From NCBI GenBank assembly GCA_004367365.1, contig SESX01000008.1, positions 1 to 33,440 on the forward strand: a DNA stretch of 33,440 nt. Reading direction: 5' to 3'. Positions 1-8,247 of the stretch are shown piece by piece. Under the pieces are notes generated by a model that made no database searches, had not been told where the DNA came from, and saw only the letters and a list, made by a program, of their open reading frames with translations. Every line of letters begins with the position of its first letter. Within the stretch, counting starts at the first letter, position 1. The translations under genes were made by a program, and so were the position numbers. This DNA comes from Candidatus Acetocimmeria pyornia (GTDB lineage: Bacteria; Bacillota; Sulfobacillia; UBA3575).

Positions 1-63
1 GCTGGTTAGGCGACAGAGCTTCTTTCAGCTCATCGGCTCAGCAGACATGCTGGGCGAACAAAG

Positions 64-97
64 AAAGGCGGGTCCTTACGCCAGGGACCCGCCTTTT
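64..97. terminator. Rho-independent terminator-like hairpin
   Basis: A perfect 12-bp stem (64-75 with 85-96, loop of 9) is flanked by AAA on the left and TTTT on the right, so it could stop transcription from either side. It probably ends a gene lying left of the window. The T tract is short. Confidence 0.7.
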
Positions 98-383
98 GAT
101 CTACTTGAACGATATCATTTAAGATAATCAAAAAATTTTTCTTTACTGAAAAAACCCTAAAGTGTCGAACCCTGGGAAAAGGTAGGGTCCAAAGCTTCTT
201 TTTTTCCTGGCATCCTTACCCTTTTCGGTTCCAACCCAACCCCAAAAAATTCGGTACTTTTGTCAAAATCCCGGTTTAGATGTTGCAAATTGGTCCCGCG
301 TTAAAGGGAGGATATGGTATCTTAGCCGTCGAAATCATCAAGCATATCGTATTCGGTAAATTCAGAAACCGGGGGGTAAAACC
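98..383 (+). promoter_or_regulatory. spo0A upstream regulatory region with two Spo0A boxes
   Basis: This AT-rich leader holds TGTCGAA at 163-169 and TTTGTCAAAA at 259-268. Both fit the Spo0A-box consensus (core TGNCRAA). A weaker site with one core mismatch (CGTCGAA, 327-333) lies closer to the gene. AGGATAT (309-315) followed 12 bases later by GTCGAAAT (328-335) resembles a sigma-H promoter, with one mismatch in the -10 GAAT. In Bacillus, spo0A is autoregulated from a sigma-H promoter through such boxes. That this holds here is inference. Confidence 0.5.
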
Positions 384-1157
384 GTGCAGTCAGGAGGGAT
401 CCAGATTCTCATTGCCGATGATAACCGTGAATTCTGTGAACTTCTTCAGGACCACCTCAGCTCAGAACCAGATTTCCAAACGGTAGGTTTAGCCTTCAAT
501 GGTCTTGAGGTACTGGACTTTATCGCCAAGAACGGTGCACCTGACGTGATCATTTTGGACATCATCATGCCTCACCTGGATGGTATCGGGGTCCTGGAAA
601 AACTGAATCATTACAATTTCGACCGACGTCCCAGGGTGATCATGCTTACGGCTTTCGGACAAGAAAACTTCACCCAGAGGGTTCTCGAATTAGGGGCTGA
701 TTACTATATCCTGAAACCCTTCAACCTGGATATCCTTACGCAGAGGATCAGGCAAATCGTCGACGGCAAGATGCATGCCCGAGCTCCGGTCACAAGGGAA
801 CCAAAGAATATTGACGTGGCCGTCACCAACCTCATCCACGAGATTGGTATTCCCGCCCATATCAAGGGTTATATCTACCTCAGGGACGCCATCATCAAGG
901 TTATCAACCAAGTTGACCTCTTGGGAGGAATAACCAAGGAACTCTACCCCAGTATTGCCGAAAAGTACAACACTACACCCAGCCGGGTGGAAAGGGCCAT
1001 CAGGCATGCCATCGAAGTCGCCTGGAACCGCGGCAACATTGATGTGATCAATGACCTCTTCGGACACACCGTGAACCGTGAACGGGGGAAACCCACCAAT
1101 TCAGAGTTTATCGCGATGGTGGCAGATAAGTTCAGGCTCGAAAGCAGGGTATCCTGA
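384..1157 (+). CDS. spo0A: Spo0A, sporulation response regulator
   Basis: Master regulator of sporulation entry, activated by the phosphorelay or directly by kinases. The 257-aa protein has a receiver domain (about residues 5-125) with the acidic pair D12/D13, phosphoacceptor D59 in LDIIMP, and the conserved Lys in LKPF. A linker leads to the C-terminal Spo0A DNA-binding domain, with the recognition helix [15 protein letters not shown] and the tail [14 protein letters not shown], nearly identical to Bacillus. Length is normal (267 aa in B. subtilis). The GTG start is supported by GGGGGG at 371-376, seven bases upstream. It is one of only two convincing + strand genes here and faces recN; usually spoIVB lies between recN and spo0A on the same strand. 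Spo0A boxes upstream suggest autoregulation. Confidence 0.97.
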   Translation: MQSGGIQILIADDNREFCELLQDHLSSEPDFQTVGLAFNGLEVLDFIAKNGAPDVIILDIIMPHLDGIGVLEKLNHYNFDRRPRVIMLTAFGQENFTQRVLELGADYYILKPFNLDILTQRIRQIVDGKMHARAPVTREPKNIDVAVTNLIHEIGIPAHIKGYIYLRDAIIKVINQVDLLGGITKELYPSIAEKYNTTPSRVERAIRHAIEVAWNRGNIDVINDLFGHTVNRERGKPTNSEFIAMVADKFRLESRVS

Positions 1158-1203
1158 TCCCCTAAGTGGCAGGATTCTCTCCTCAGTTTCCATTACTGGC
1201 TTC

Positions 1204-1240
1204 AAAAGGCCGGGTCTAGTTCTGTCACCCGGTTTTTTTC
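1204..1240. terminator. Bidirectional terminator between spo0A and recN
   Basis: Stem CCGGGT (1210-1215) pairs with ACCCGG (1227-1232), followed by seven T on the + strand and preceded by AAAA, which reads TTTT on the - strand. It can serve both convergent genes. It overlaps the last codons and the stop codon of recN. Confidence 0.75.
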
Positions 1241-2964
1241 TTTTTACCCCGCACCGCGCGGGCACCCTCGAGCATCTGTCGTGCGTGTTCCCGGGTAATC
1301 TGACTCCTTGTACCACTTAGCATCCGGGCGATCTCGTCCACCCTTTTTTCCTGGTCCAAGTGGGTAACCACTGTTTCCGTGCGACCCCGGGAAACCTTTT
1401 TCTCAATATGATAGTGCTGATCAGCCAAACATGCAATCTGGGCGAGATGAGTCACACATAGAATCTGCCGCCGGGTCCCGATTCTAGCCAGCTTTACCCC
1501 TACCGCCCTTGCCGCCCGACCCCCGATACCGGTATCAACCTCATCGAAGATCAGGGTCGGGATCCGGTCGACCTCCGCCAGGATTCCCTTCAGGGCAAGC
1601 ATGATTCGGGACATCTCCCCGCCCGAAGCGATTTTGGCTAGTGGTTTCAGCGGCTCCCCCTGGTTCGGTGCCAGCAAAAACTCCACCCGGTCGACTCCTT
1701 TCCGGTCCGCCAGGACATGCTCACCTTCCACTTCAGGACCGTCCGGGTCGGGTACCCTCGTGATGGCCACCTTAAACCTGGTTTCTTTCATACCCAGGTC
1801 AGCCAGTCCGGCCGCAACCCCTTTTTCAAGTTGCCGGGCCGCTTCCCGCCTTGCCCGGCTTAGCTGCTCACAGGCCAGGCCCTGCTCCAGGCGTAGTCTT
1901 GCCCTCTCCTCCTTGAGTTCCTCGAGCTTTTCAGCTCCCTGCTCGTAAGACTCAATCTCAGCTGCTGCTTCCTCCCGGTACCTGAGGATTTCCTTTATCG
2001 AGTCCCCGTACTTGCGCTTGAGGTCCTGCAGGAGGTCCATTCTTTCCTGGACCCGGGCAAGTTCCTGCGGGTCAAAGGAAATGGCATCCCGGTATACCCG
2101 CAGGTCTCTGGCCAATTCTTCAATTTCGTACTGAATGTTTTGAAGGGTGTCCACAAAGCCCGCCAGGCTGGGGTCGATCCCGGCCGCCTCCCCAAGATGA
2201 TCAAGTACACTCCCCAACAGGTCGGTAACAGCCTGACCGTTTTCCCCACCGTAGAGGAGGGAGAATGAAGTATCGGCCGCTTGTGCCAGCCTTTCGGCGT
2301 GGGAAAGAATCTCCCTCCGGCGCTTCATTTCCTCTTCTTCACCAACGGTGAAGGCAGCCTGGTCTATTTCCTCCACCTGGTAACGGAGAAGGTCCAGGCG
2401 CCGGTTCCGTTCCCGCTCATCACCACCGAGGGCAACCATCCTGGCGTCAACTTGCTCGACCTCGGCGGCCAGGCGGGAAACCTGCTCCCTCAAGGCAAGA
2501 AGCTTCCGTCCCCCGAAGTGGTCCAGTAACTCGATGTGTTCCTCGGGACGAAGGAGGGACTGGTGTTCATGCTGTCCGTGGATATCCACCAGGAGGTTCC
2601 CGAGTTCCCGCAGGACGGAAGCAGTGACAAGGCGCCCGTTAACACGGGCCACGTTCCGACCGTTTACTTGAATCTCCCGGGTCAGAACCAGCTGGTCGTG
2701 GTCTTGATCCAAACCAAGCTCAGCCAGCTTCTCTGCCATCCATGGCAGCCCGGAGATCTCAAAAACGGCCTCAATGACGGCGGCCTTCCTTCCAGTCCGC
2801 ACATAGTCAACTGAGGCCCGACCACCCAGGAGTACCTGGACGGCATCGATGATGATGGATTTCCCCGCACCGGTCTCTCCCGTGAGAACATTCAGTCCTG
2901 GGCCCGGCTGCAGGCGGAGATGACTTATGAGGGCAAAATCCTTGATTGAAAGCTCAATCATCAT
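1225..2964 (-). CDS. recN: DNA repair protein RecN
   Basis: SMC-like ATPase that acts early in double-strand break repair. The 579-aa protein shows an N-terminal Walker A (GETGAGKS, 29-36), a long central coiled coil rich in Glu/Arg/Leu (about 150-380), the ABC signature SGGEMSR (447 onward) and Walker B LIFDEVD ending near 477. The terminal basic run KKKK is read through the spo0A terminator hairpin. The start has ATGATG preceded by GGGAGGG about 10 bases upstream. It follows argR by 32 bp and is probably in the nadK-argR-recN transcription unit, a conserved neighbourhood in Firmicutes. spoIVB, usually next, is absent. Confidence 0.96.
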   Translation of the reverse strand: MMIELSIKDFALISHLRLQPGPGLNVLTGETGAGKSIIIDAVQVLLGGRASVDYVRTGRKAAVIEAVFEISGLPWMAEKLAELGLDQDHDQLVLTREIQVNGRNVARVNGRLVTASVLRELGNLLVDIHGQHEHQSLLRPEEHIELLDHFGGRKLLALREQVSRLAAEVEQVDARMVALGGDERERNRRLDLLRYQVEEIDQAAFTVGEEEEMKRRREILSHAERLAQAADTSFSLLYGGENGQAVTDLLGSVLDHLGEAAGIDPSLAGFVDTLQNIQYEIEELARDLRVYRDAISFDPQELARVQERMDLLQDLKRKYGDSIKEILRYREEAAAEIESYEQGAEKLEELKEERARLRLEQGLACEQLSRARREAARQLEKGVAAGLADLGMKETRFKVAITRVPDPDGPEVEGEHVLADRKGVDRVEFLLAPNQGEPLKPLAKIASGGEMSRIMLALKGILAEVDRIPTLIFDEVDTGIGGRAARAVGVKLARIGTRRQILCVTHLAQIACLADQHYHIEKKVSRGRTETVVTHLDQEKRVDEIARMLSGTRSQITREHARQMLEGARAVRGKKKKTG

Positions 2965-2996
2965 GCCGGTTCCCTCCCACCAACATGGTCTGATTT

Positions 2997-3461
2997 CTAC
3001 CGGGCGAATTTCTCCAGCCTGGCCGCAACACTCGGGGTTGCTTCCGTAGGTTTCACAACCACCAGGACCGTGTTGTCACCGGCCACCGTCCCGATGATCT
3101 CCTCCCAACCGAGGCTGTCGATGGCTTCTGCTACCCCCGGTGCGGTGGCCGAAAGGGCCTTGACCACGATCAGGTTCTCGCTGTAATCCAGCGAAACCAG
3201 GCACTCACGGAAAACCCGACGCAGCCGGACCACATGATTTAGCTCCTGCCGGTTCTGGGGGAGGGCGTAACGGTAGCGCCCGTCACCAACGGGAACTTTC
3301 ACCAGGTTCAGGTCCTTGATGTCCCTGGATACGGTAGCCTGAGTGACCTTGATCCCAGCCTCCCGGAGCCGCTCGGCCAGTTCCTCCTGGGTAGCCACAA
3401 TGTGATTCTTAATGAGCTCGAGGATCTTCATTTGTCGCTTGGCCTTCAAAACCCATCCCAC
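2997..3461 (-). CDS. argR: Arginine repressor ArgR
   Basis: Arginine-responsive transcription regulator of arginine biosynthesis and catabolism, working as a hexamer. The 154-aa protein has an N-terminal winged helix-turn-helix (about 10-75) with the conserved QATVSRDIK recognition segment, and a C-terminal arginine-binding/oligomerisation domain with GTVAGDNT (124-131). In the family this is usually GT(I/V)AGDDT, so Asn replaces the second Asp, a substitution that could affect arginine contacts. The GTG at 3461 has AAGGTG 8 bases upstream; a TTG at 3449 would give the more usual N-terminus LKAKRQ. ArgR beside recN is the standard Firmicute arrangement. No arg biosynthetic gene is in the window. 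Confidence 0.95.
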   Translation of the reverse strand: MGWVLKAKRQMKILELIKNHIVATQEELAERLREAGIKVTQATVSRDIKDLNLVKVPVGDGRYRYALPQNRQELNHVVRLRRVFRECLVSLDYSENLIVVKALSATAPGVAEAIDSLGWEEIIGTVAGDNTVLVVVKPTEATPSVAARLEKFAR

Positions 3462-3633
3462 CCCGAACGCACCTTACCGCCCTGGTACCAGGTTTAAGAC
3501 ACCGGGAGTCCCTAAAGCTGTACACCGGTCCAACCCAGGCTTCCCACCAGCGTGGATTCTTGCCAGGCTGCAGGGGTATCACCCGGGGTTTTTCGTTACC
3601 CTTCTCGGTAACCCTGAATCCAGGTTTTCAGCT

Positions 3634-4497
3634 TCAGCGTTCAAAAGACTCCCCTTCCCGCAATTTGTGCCGCAGGACACGGTAAAAACTCCAATCCTTC
3701 TTCCGGATCAAGTGGGCTACCCTTGTGGCCTGTCTGACGACAATCTCATCACTGCTTTCCAGCCTGTAACCACGCTGCCCATCCAGGGTAAGCATCACTG
3801 CACCAGTGTACTCCCCCAGTCTTACCGACACGGTTTCCTTTCCGGAGACTACCACCGACCGCGAGTAGAGGGTGTGGGGGCAGATGGGGGTGACGATGAG
3901 CACCTTGACGTTGGGGTTGACAATCGGGCCTCCGGCCGAGAGGGAGTAAGCTGTTGAACCCGTCGGCGTAGAAATGATCAGACCGTCAGCAAGGTATGTA
4001 TCAAGATAAACACCATCGACATAAACCTTGAAGCGCACCAGGCGTGCCAAGGGTCCCTTGGTTACCACCACGTCATTCAAAGCCAGGTAGCGGCCGATCT
4101 CCCTGCCTTCTCGCTTCAGGGCAGCCTCCAACATGAGCCTTTCTTCCACCAGGTGGTTGCCCTCAAGGATCTCCGGTAGTACAGAAAAGAGGTCAGACAC
4201 CTCTACCTCAGTCAGAAAACCAAGGCCACCTGTATTGACGCCAAGGATAGGAACACCAGGAGGGACCACTGTAGTAGCGGCATTGAGAAGGGTCCCATCC
4301 CCACCGAAGACCATCACGAACCTGAGGTCGTCCGGCCACTTCCGTGGGGCCAGGGCCAGGTCGTCCCGGCCGAGCTCTCTTCCGACCTCTGGGCTCACAA
4401 CAGCCTTTACCTGCCGGGTTTCAAGCCAGTCCAGGACTTTCCGGCAGACCTTTCGGGCCTCCTCTTTTTCCATGTTGACCACGAGGGCTACGTTCAA
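3634..4497 (-). CDS. nadK: NAD kinase
   Basis: Phosphorylates NAD+ to NADP+ using ATP or polyphosphate; cytoplasmic. The 287-aa protein has the catalytic GGDGTLL motif (65-71), the NTGGLGFL motif starting at 88, and the nucleotide-binding segment STPTGSTAYSLSAGGP (176-191) typical of NAD kinases. The start is TTG at 4497 with a long G-rich SD just upstream, only 3 bases after the stop of the preceding unknown gene, so the two are probably translationally coupled. A 172-bp gap to argR contains a small hairpin (GTTACC 3595-3600 with GGTAAC 3607-3612) but no clear terminator. Confidence 0.95.
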   Translation of the reverse strand: MNVALVVNMEKEEARKVCRKVLDWLETRQVKAVVSPEVGRELGRDDLALAPRKWPDDLRFVMVFGGDGTLLNAATTVVPPGVPILGVNTGGLGFLTEVEVSDLFSVLPEILEGNHLVEERLMLEAALKREGREIGRYLALNDVVVTKGPLARLVRFKVYVDGVYLDTYLADGLIISTPTGSTAYSLSAGGPIVNPNVKVLIVTPICPHTLYSRSVVVSGKETVSVRLGEYTGAVMLTLDGQRGYRLESSDEIVVRQATRVAHLIRKKDWSFYRVLRHKLREGESFER

Positions 4498-4500
4498 TTC

Positions 4501-5025
4501 CTATCCCCCCCTCTTCAGCAACCACCACACCAGCCCGCCACCCAGAGCGGCAGCCGCAAAGAAATCCCTTCCCTTCAAGGCCAGCGCTGGCCAGGGACTT
4601 GGTATCTGGAAATTCACCCTGCGCAGGCGATCGCTTTCAACGTCCAGGAGCAGGATCCCGTCGGGGCGAAAAGCAAGGAAGTATTCCAAGAGCTGCCGCC
4701 GCAGGACCGGAGCCGTCAATCTCCCCTCGAGCTTACCCCTCCTAAACTGAACCAGAAAAACCTTGCCGTCTTTGGCTGCCACGAGGTCACCAACCAGTTT
4801 TATTCTCGAGGTCTTTCCGTCTATCGTGACTAAGACCGGGATTTCCCGGTTGACATCCAGGATCGTGTAACCTTTCTCAGCAAGAAGGTCCATGGCCTTG
4901 GCTTCCCTCCTGCCCGCCCGCGCAATCCTGGCCCGGCTCCGAGACCTGGTCAGTCTCTGCCGGCCGAAATAGAAGGCCAAAAGAATACCGAGTCCAACCA
5001 GAATAAAGACGTCGGTCAGGTACAT
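4501..5025 (-). CDS. Unknown membrane-anchored protein, possible PD-(D/E)xK-like domain
   Basis: Not recognised as a named family. The 174-aa product starts with a hydrophobic segment (VFILVGLGILLAFYF, about residues 5-20), followed by a very basic Arg-rich stretch. A soluble alpha/beta domain contains EAKAMDLLAEKGY, VGDLVAAKDGKVFLVQFRRG and a C-terminal hydrophobic stretch AAAALGGGLVWWLL. The helix followed by Asp-strand-strand with a charged tail recalls restriction-endonuclease-like folds, but the usual (D/E)xK reads QFR here, so any catalytic role is doubtful. The ATG at 5025 has GGTGG upstream and is preferred over an in-frame TTG at 5040. It lies 3 bp upstream of nadK in the same unit. 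Confidence 0.75.
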   Translation of the reverse strand: MYLTDVFILVGLGILLAFYFGRQRLTRSRSRARIARAGRREAKAMDLLAEKGYTILDVNREIPVLVTIDGKTSRIKLVGDLVAAKDGKVFLVQFRRGKLEGRLTAPVLRRQLLEYFLAFRPDGILLLDVESDRLRRVNFQIPSPWPALALKGRDFFAAAALGGGLVWWLLKRGG

Positions 5026-5122
5026 TCTTTTCCACCCCAACCATAACTATTCTCCCTAACCATTTCGGTTCCTTTTCCAGGGCGGTCCTTTTCCCGACTC
5101 CCTGCTCCTGTCTTACGACCGG

Positions 5123-5254
5123 ACTAGTGCTCCATGCCGCCTTACGGTGTGGCAGCACCACTGAGGACGAAAATTGGAGGTGGTATTTCGCAAAGGTTGC
5201 ACGGCGGGGTTACTCCGGAGCAAGACCGTTTATGCCGCAGGCCCGGAGGGGCGG
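5123..5254 (-). repeat. Dispersed palindromic repeat, copy A
   Basis: Read on the - strand, this segment aligns over about 125 bp with 22250-22376 on the + strand. Shared blocks include CTGCGGCATAA, TGCAACCTTTGCGAAAT, CCAATTTTC, a GTGGTGC hairpin arm, GGCGGCATGG and the end CACTAGT. Identity is about 75% by eye. It contains the family's hairpin core. Confidence 0.8.
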
Positions 5255-5295
5255 GTATTCCTGTAATGTTCTAGGTTGTAGTTGACAGTAAAAAG

Positions 5296-5342
5296 ACCTC
5301 CTGGTTAAAGGTATCTAGATAACCAAAACACAATCAGGAGGT
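5296..5342 (+). promoter_or_regulatory. Dyad that could sequester the SD of the following small ORF
   Basis: ACCTCCTG (5296-5303) is the exact reverse complement of CAGGAGGT (5335-5342), which contains the SD of the ORF at 5351. A second palindrome TATCTAGATA (5312-5321) sits inside. In RNA the outer arms would hide the ribosome-binding site. Function is inferred only. Confidence 0.4.
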
Positions 5343-5350
5343 TGGAAGCT

Positions 5351-5473
5351 GTGAAAAATTGCGACCGTAAACTCATGATGGTAGCTGGTGATGATGTATT
5401 GGGCTCGGAGAACCGGGCTGCGCGGGGTGACATCAGGCCTCCAGCATCCTTCACGCTAACCCAACTACGCTAA
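5351..5473 (+). CDS. Possible small protein, 40 aa, unknown
   Basis: A GTG-started ORF of 40 codons (begins MKNCDRKLMM, ends LTQLR) with a strong SD AGGAGG nine bases upstream and TTGACA about 65 bp upstream. No family is recognised, and no transmembrane segment or motif is visible. The last codons run into a tandem 14-bp duplication that supplies the stop. It may be a leader peptide, a decayed gene remnant, or chance. Only the SD and its hairpin support it. Confidence 0.3.
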   Translation: MKNCDRKLMMVAGDDVLGSENRAARGDIRPPASFTLTQLR

Positions 5474-5479
5474 CCCAAC
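5453..5479. repeat. Tandem 14-bp duplication
   Basis: ACGCTAACCCAAC occurs twice (5453-5465 and 5467-5479), separated by one T. It lies just downstream of the tlyA stop on the tlyA strand. Confidence 0.85.
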
Positions 5480-5499
5480 GGCCGGCACACTTCCCGCTC

Positions 5500-6327
5500 C
5501 TACTTCTCCTCCAGGTGCTGGTGTGCTGCCTCCACCACCGTTCTTGCCACCTCTTCAATTTGGCCCTCCCCCAGGGAGAGCAGTTCCGGGACCTCACCGC
5601 ACCGCAGGTACAACCAGAACTCAACATTTCCCTCCGGTCCTTTCACCGGGGAGAAATCCATGCCCACAACCTGAAACCCTTGTTTTCGGGCTGTCCGCGC
5701 CACCTTGCCGAGAACCTCCTGGTGAACGCCAGCCGAGCGAACAACCCCTTTCCTCCCCACCTGTTCCCGGCCGGCTTCGAATTGGGGTTTCACCAGGGCC
5801 AGAATAGAAGCCTTGTCAGCCAGAAGCCTCCTGGTGGAGGGAAGAACCTTTTCTAAAGAAATAAAAGCCACGTCTACCGTGGCCAAGGTCGGTTTCTCCG
5901 CCAGCAGCGCCGGATCCATGTACCGGATGTTAACCCTTTCCAGGCAGGTTACACGCGGGTCGCGCCGCAGGGACCAGGCCAGTTGGCCGTAGCCAACATC
6001 CACGGCATAGACACGGCGGGCACCATGCTGCAGAAGGCAGTCAGTAAAACCCCCGGTGGAAGCACCGACGTCGATGGCCACTACGCCTTGAACCGGTACC
6101 TTGAAGGTTTGAAGTGCCTTCTCCAGCTTCAAACCGCCCCGGCTGACATAACGACCGGGGGCACCACGCACTTCAATCCGGACGTCTTGGCCAAAACGCT
6201 TCCCCGCCTTGTCGACCTTTACCTGGTCCACGTATACATGCCCGGCCATAATGGCTCCCCGGGCCTTGGCCCGGGAATCGAAAAAACCGCGTTCTACCAG
6301 CAAGACATCTAGGCGCTTCCGGGACAC
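5500..6327 (-). CDS. tlyA: TlyA-family rRNA 2'-O-methyltransferase
   Basis: S4-domain protein with an FtsJ/RrmJ-like methyltransferase domain; family members methylate ribose 2'-OH groups in rRNA. The N-terminal S4 RNA-binding domain (about 1-62, RLDVLLVERGFFDSR, then VYVDQVKVDKAGKRF) is followed by SAM motif I DVGASTGGFTDCLL (about 87-100) and motif ALVKPQFEAGR. The GTG at 6327 has AGGTGG 8 bases upstream and gives the usual start SRKRLDVLL; an in-frame GTG at 6339 directly follows the dxs stop and has a poorer SD. About 275 aa, normal for the family. dxs-tlyA is a standard clostridial pairing. Confidence 0.93.
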   Translation of the reverse strand: MSRKRLDVLLVERGFFDSRAKARGAIMAGHVYVDQVKVDKAGKRFGQDVRIEVRGAPGRYVSRGGLKLEKALQTFKVPVQGVVAIDVGASTGGFTDCLLQHGARRVYAVDVGYGQLAWSLRRDPRVTCLERVNIRYMDPALLAEKPTLATVDVAFISLEKVLPSTRRLLADKASILALVKPQFEAGREQVGRKGVVRSAGVHQEVLGKVARTARKQGFQVVGMDFSPVKGPEGNVEFWLYLRCGEVPELLSLGEGQIEEVARTVVEAAHQHLEEK

Positions 6328-6339
6328 CAAATTACCCAC

Positions 6340-8247
6340 CTACGATCCGGCCACCAGGCGCGGCGATGGTCTGGAGGGAGTATTGAGCACCTTCCGGGCG
6401 GCATCGGCCACAGCCTCCGGGGTGAGCCCGTAACGGGCCCTGAGTTCACCCTGCGACCCGTGGGGGATAAACTCATCCGGCAGGGCTACGATCTTCACAG
6501 GCACGTGAAGCCCACGCTGGGCCAGGTATTCCAGGACTGCGCTCCCGAAACCACCCTGTAGTACATGTTCTTCCACCGTGATAAGCTTCCCGATCGATTC
6601 GGCCAGGCGCTCGAGAAGTTCTTCATCCAGTGGCTTGACAAACCTGGCGTTGACCACAGTAGCCTTGATTCCTTCCTTTTTGAGAAGCTTGCCCGCCGCA
6701 AGGGCAACCGGGACCGCTGACCCAATGGCTACAATGGCCACGTCTTCCCCTTGGGCCAACACCTCAGCCTTGCCCATCGGGATGGGTTCAGGTTCTGCAT
6801 CGATAGGGACACCCAACCCTTCCCCGCGAGGGTAGCGGATGGCTACCGGGGCGGAGTGGGCGACAGCGGTCACCACCATGCGGACCAGCTCGTTTTCGTC
6901 CTTGGGCGCCATAACAGTCATCCCTGGAATGTGGCGCAGGTAGGTATAATCAAAAAGCCCCTGGTGGGTCTCACCGTCACTCCCGACAATGCCTCCCCGG
7001 TCCAGGGCAAATACCACCGGGAGGTTCTGGATACACACGTCGTGGACTACCTGGTCATAGGCGCGCTGTAGAAATGTCGAATAGATAGCTACAACCGGTT
7101 TCATTCCCTGGGACGCCAGTCCGGCCGCAAAGGTCACGGCATGCTGCTCAGCGATCCCGACATCAAAAAACCTTTCTGGGAACCGGCGGGCAAATTCGGC
7201 GAGCCCGGTACCGTCCGTCATCGCCGCTGTGATCGCCACCAAGGTCCGGTCCTTTTCGGCCAGTTTGCATAGCGTCTCCCCAAAAACCGAGGTGTAAGTA
7301 GGGTTGGCCTTTGACTTGTAAATCTCCCCGGTCTTGACGTTAAAGGGACCGACACCGTGGTACCGGCGCGGGTTCTCCTCTGCTGGATGGTAACCCTTAC
7401 CCTTGACGGTATAAACGTGGACCAACACCGGCCCCTTAATCTGGCGCGCGTATCTTAAAATCCGGCACAGGGCACTGATGTTGTGGCCGTCAACCGGTCC
7501 CAAGTATGTAAAACCCAGTTCCTCGAAAACAACCCCCGGGACCACCAGGTACTTCAAACTATCCTTGATCCGTTCCGCGACCTTGGCCACCGAGGGCCCG
7601 ATCCTGGGCATCTTCCGGAGCGCGGCTTCAATATCGGCCTTGACCCGGTAGTAGGTGGGGTCGGTACGGATCCGGCTCAAATAGGAAGGTAGGGCACCAA
7701 CATTACTGGCAATGGACATGCTGTTATCGTTCAAAACCACCGTCAGCTTCTTTCCGGCGTTACCGGCATTATTCAGACCTTCAAGGGCCATTCCAGCGGT
7801 AAGGGAGCCGTCGCCAATGACTGCTACCACTTCTCCCTCTTCCCCGGCTAGGTCCCTGGCCACAGCCATCCCCAGGCCCGCAGAAATGGACGTGCTGCTG
7901 TGTCCAGTTTCGAAAACATCATGAGGGCTTTCACTGCGTTTAGGAAATCCACTCAACCCACCGAACTGGCGGAGGGTGCCAAAGCTCTTGTTCCTCCCGG
8001 TGAGAATCTTATGGGCATAGGCCTGGTGGCCGACATCCCAAATGATCTTGTCTCGAGGGCTGTCATAAACCAAGTGCAGGGCGATGGTAAGTTCGACTAC
8101 CCCCAGGTTGGGGGCCAGGTGGCCACCCGTTTCGGCCACTGACGTCAGGATCCGCCGGCGCAGTTGGGCCGCCAGCCGGTTGAGTTCTTTACCTGGCAGT
8201 TTTTTCAGGTCCGCAGGTTTTTTTATGGTATCCAGTAGGTCCTTCAA
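6340..8247 (-). CDS. dxs: 1-deoxy-D-xylulose-5-phosphate synthase
   Basis: First enzyme of the MEP isoprenoid pathway: joins pyruvate and glyceraldehyde 3-phosphate using thiamine diphosphate and Mg2+. The 635-aa protein has [10 protein letters not shown] (71-80), the TPP/Mg motif [18 protein letters not shown] beginning at 145 with LNDNSMSI following, the transketolase pyrimidine-binding domain with [15 protein letters not shown], and the C-terminal transketolase domain. It starts with TTG immediately after the TAA of the upstream membrane-protein gene, with SD GGGGGAG. This adjacency means coupled translation. It supplies precursors to IspA, encoded further upstream on the same strand. Confidence 0.97.
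   Translation of the reverse strand: MKDLLDTIKKPADLKKLPGKELNRLAAQLRRRILTSVAETGGHLAPNLGVVELTIALHLVYDSPRDKIIWDVGHQAYAHKILTGRNKSFGTLRQFGGLSGFPKRSESPHDVFETGHSSTSISAGLGMAVARDLAGEEGEVVAVIGDGSLTAGMALEGLNNAGNAGKKLTVVLNDNSMSIASNVGALPSYLSRIRTDPTYYRVKADIEAALRKMPRIGPSVAKVAERIKDSLKYLVVPGVVFEELGFTYLGPVDGHNISALCRILRYARQIKGPVLVHVYTVKGKGYHPAEENPRRYHGVGPFNVKTGEIYKSKANPTYTSVFGETLCKLAEKDRTLVAITAAMTDGTGLAEFARRFPERFFDVGIAEQHAVTFAAGLASQGMKPVVAIYSTFLQRAYDQVVHDVCIQNLPVVFALDRGGIVGSDGETHQGLFDYTYLRHIPGMTVMAPKDENELVRMVVTAVAHSAPVAIRYPRGEGLGVPIDAEPEPIPMGKAEVLAQGEDVAIVAIGSAVPVALAAGKLLKKEGIKATVVNARFVKPLDEELLERLAESIGKLITVEEHVLQGGFGSAVLEYLAQRGLHVPVKIVALPDEFIPHGSQGELRARYGLTPEAVADAARKVLNTPSRPSPRLVAGS

Larger units (their letters stand above)
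5041..5499. other. Intergenic region with repeat copy, small ORF and hairpin
   Basis: This 459-bp gap between tlyA and the unknown gene upstream of nadK holds a palindromic repeat copy (5123-5254), a dyad around 5296-5342, a 40-codon + strand ORF (5351-5473) and a tandem 14-bp duplication (5453-5479). TTGACA at 5282-5287 could be a -35, but no good -10 stands at the right distance. The promoter for the nadK-argR-recN unit is expected here but was not identified. Confidence 0.6.

Noticed and set aside
690-1067. 125-codon - strand frame inside spo0A
   Set aside because: Complement of a highly conserved Spo0A sequence; no SD and no motif.
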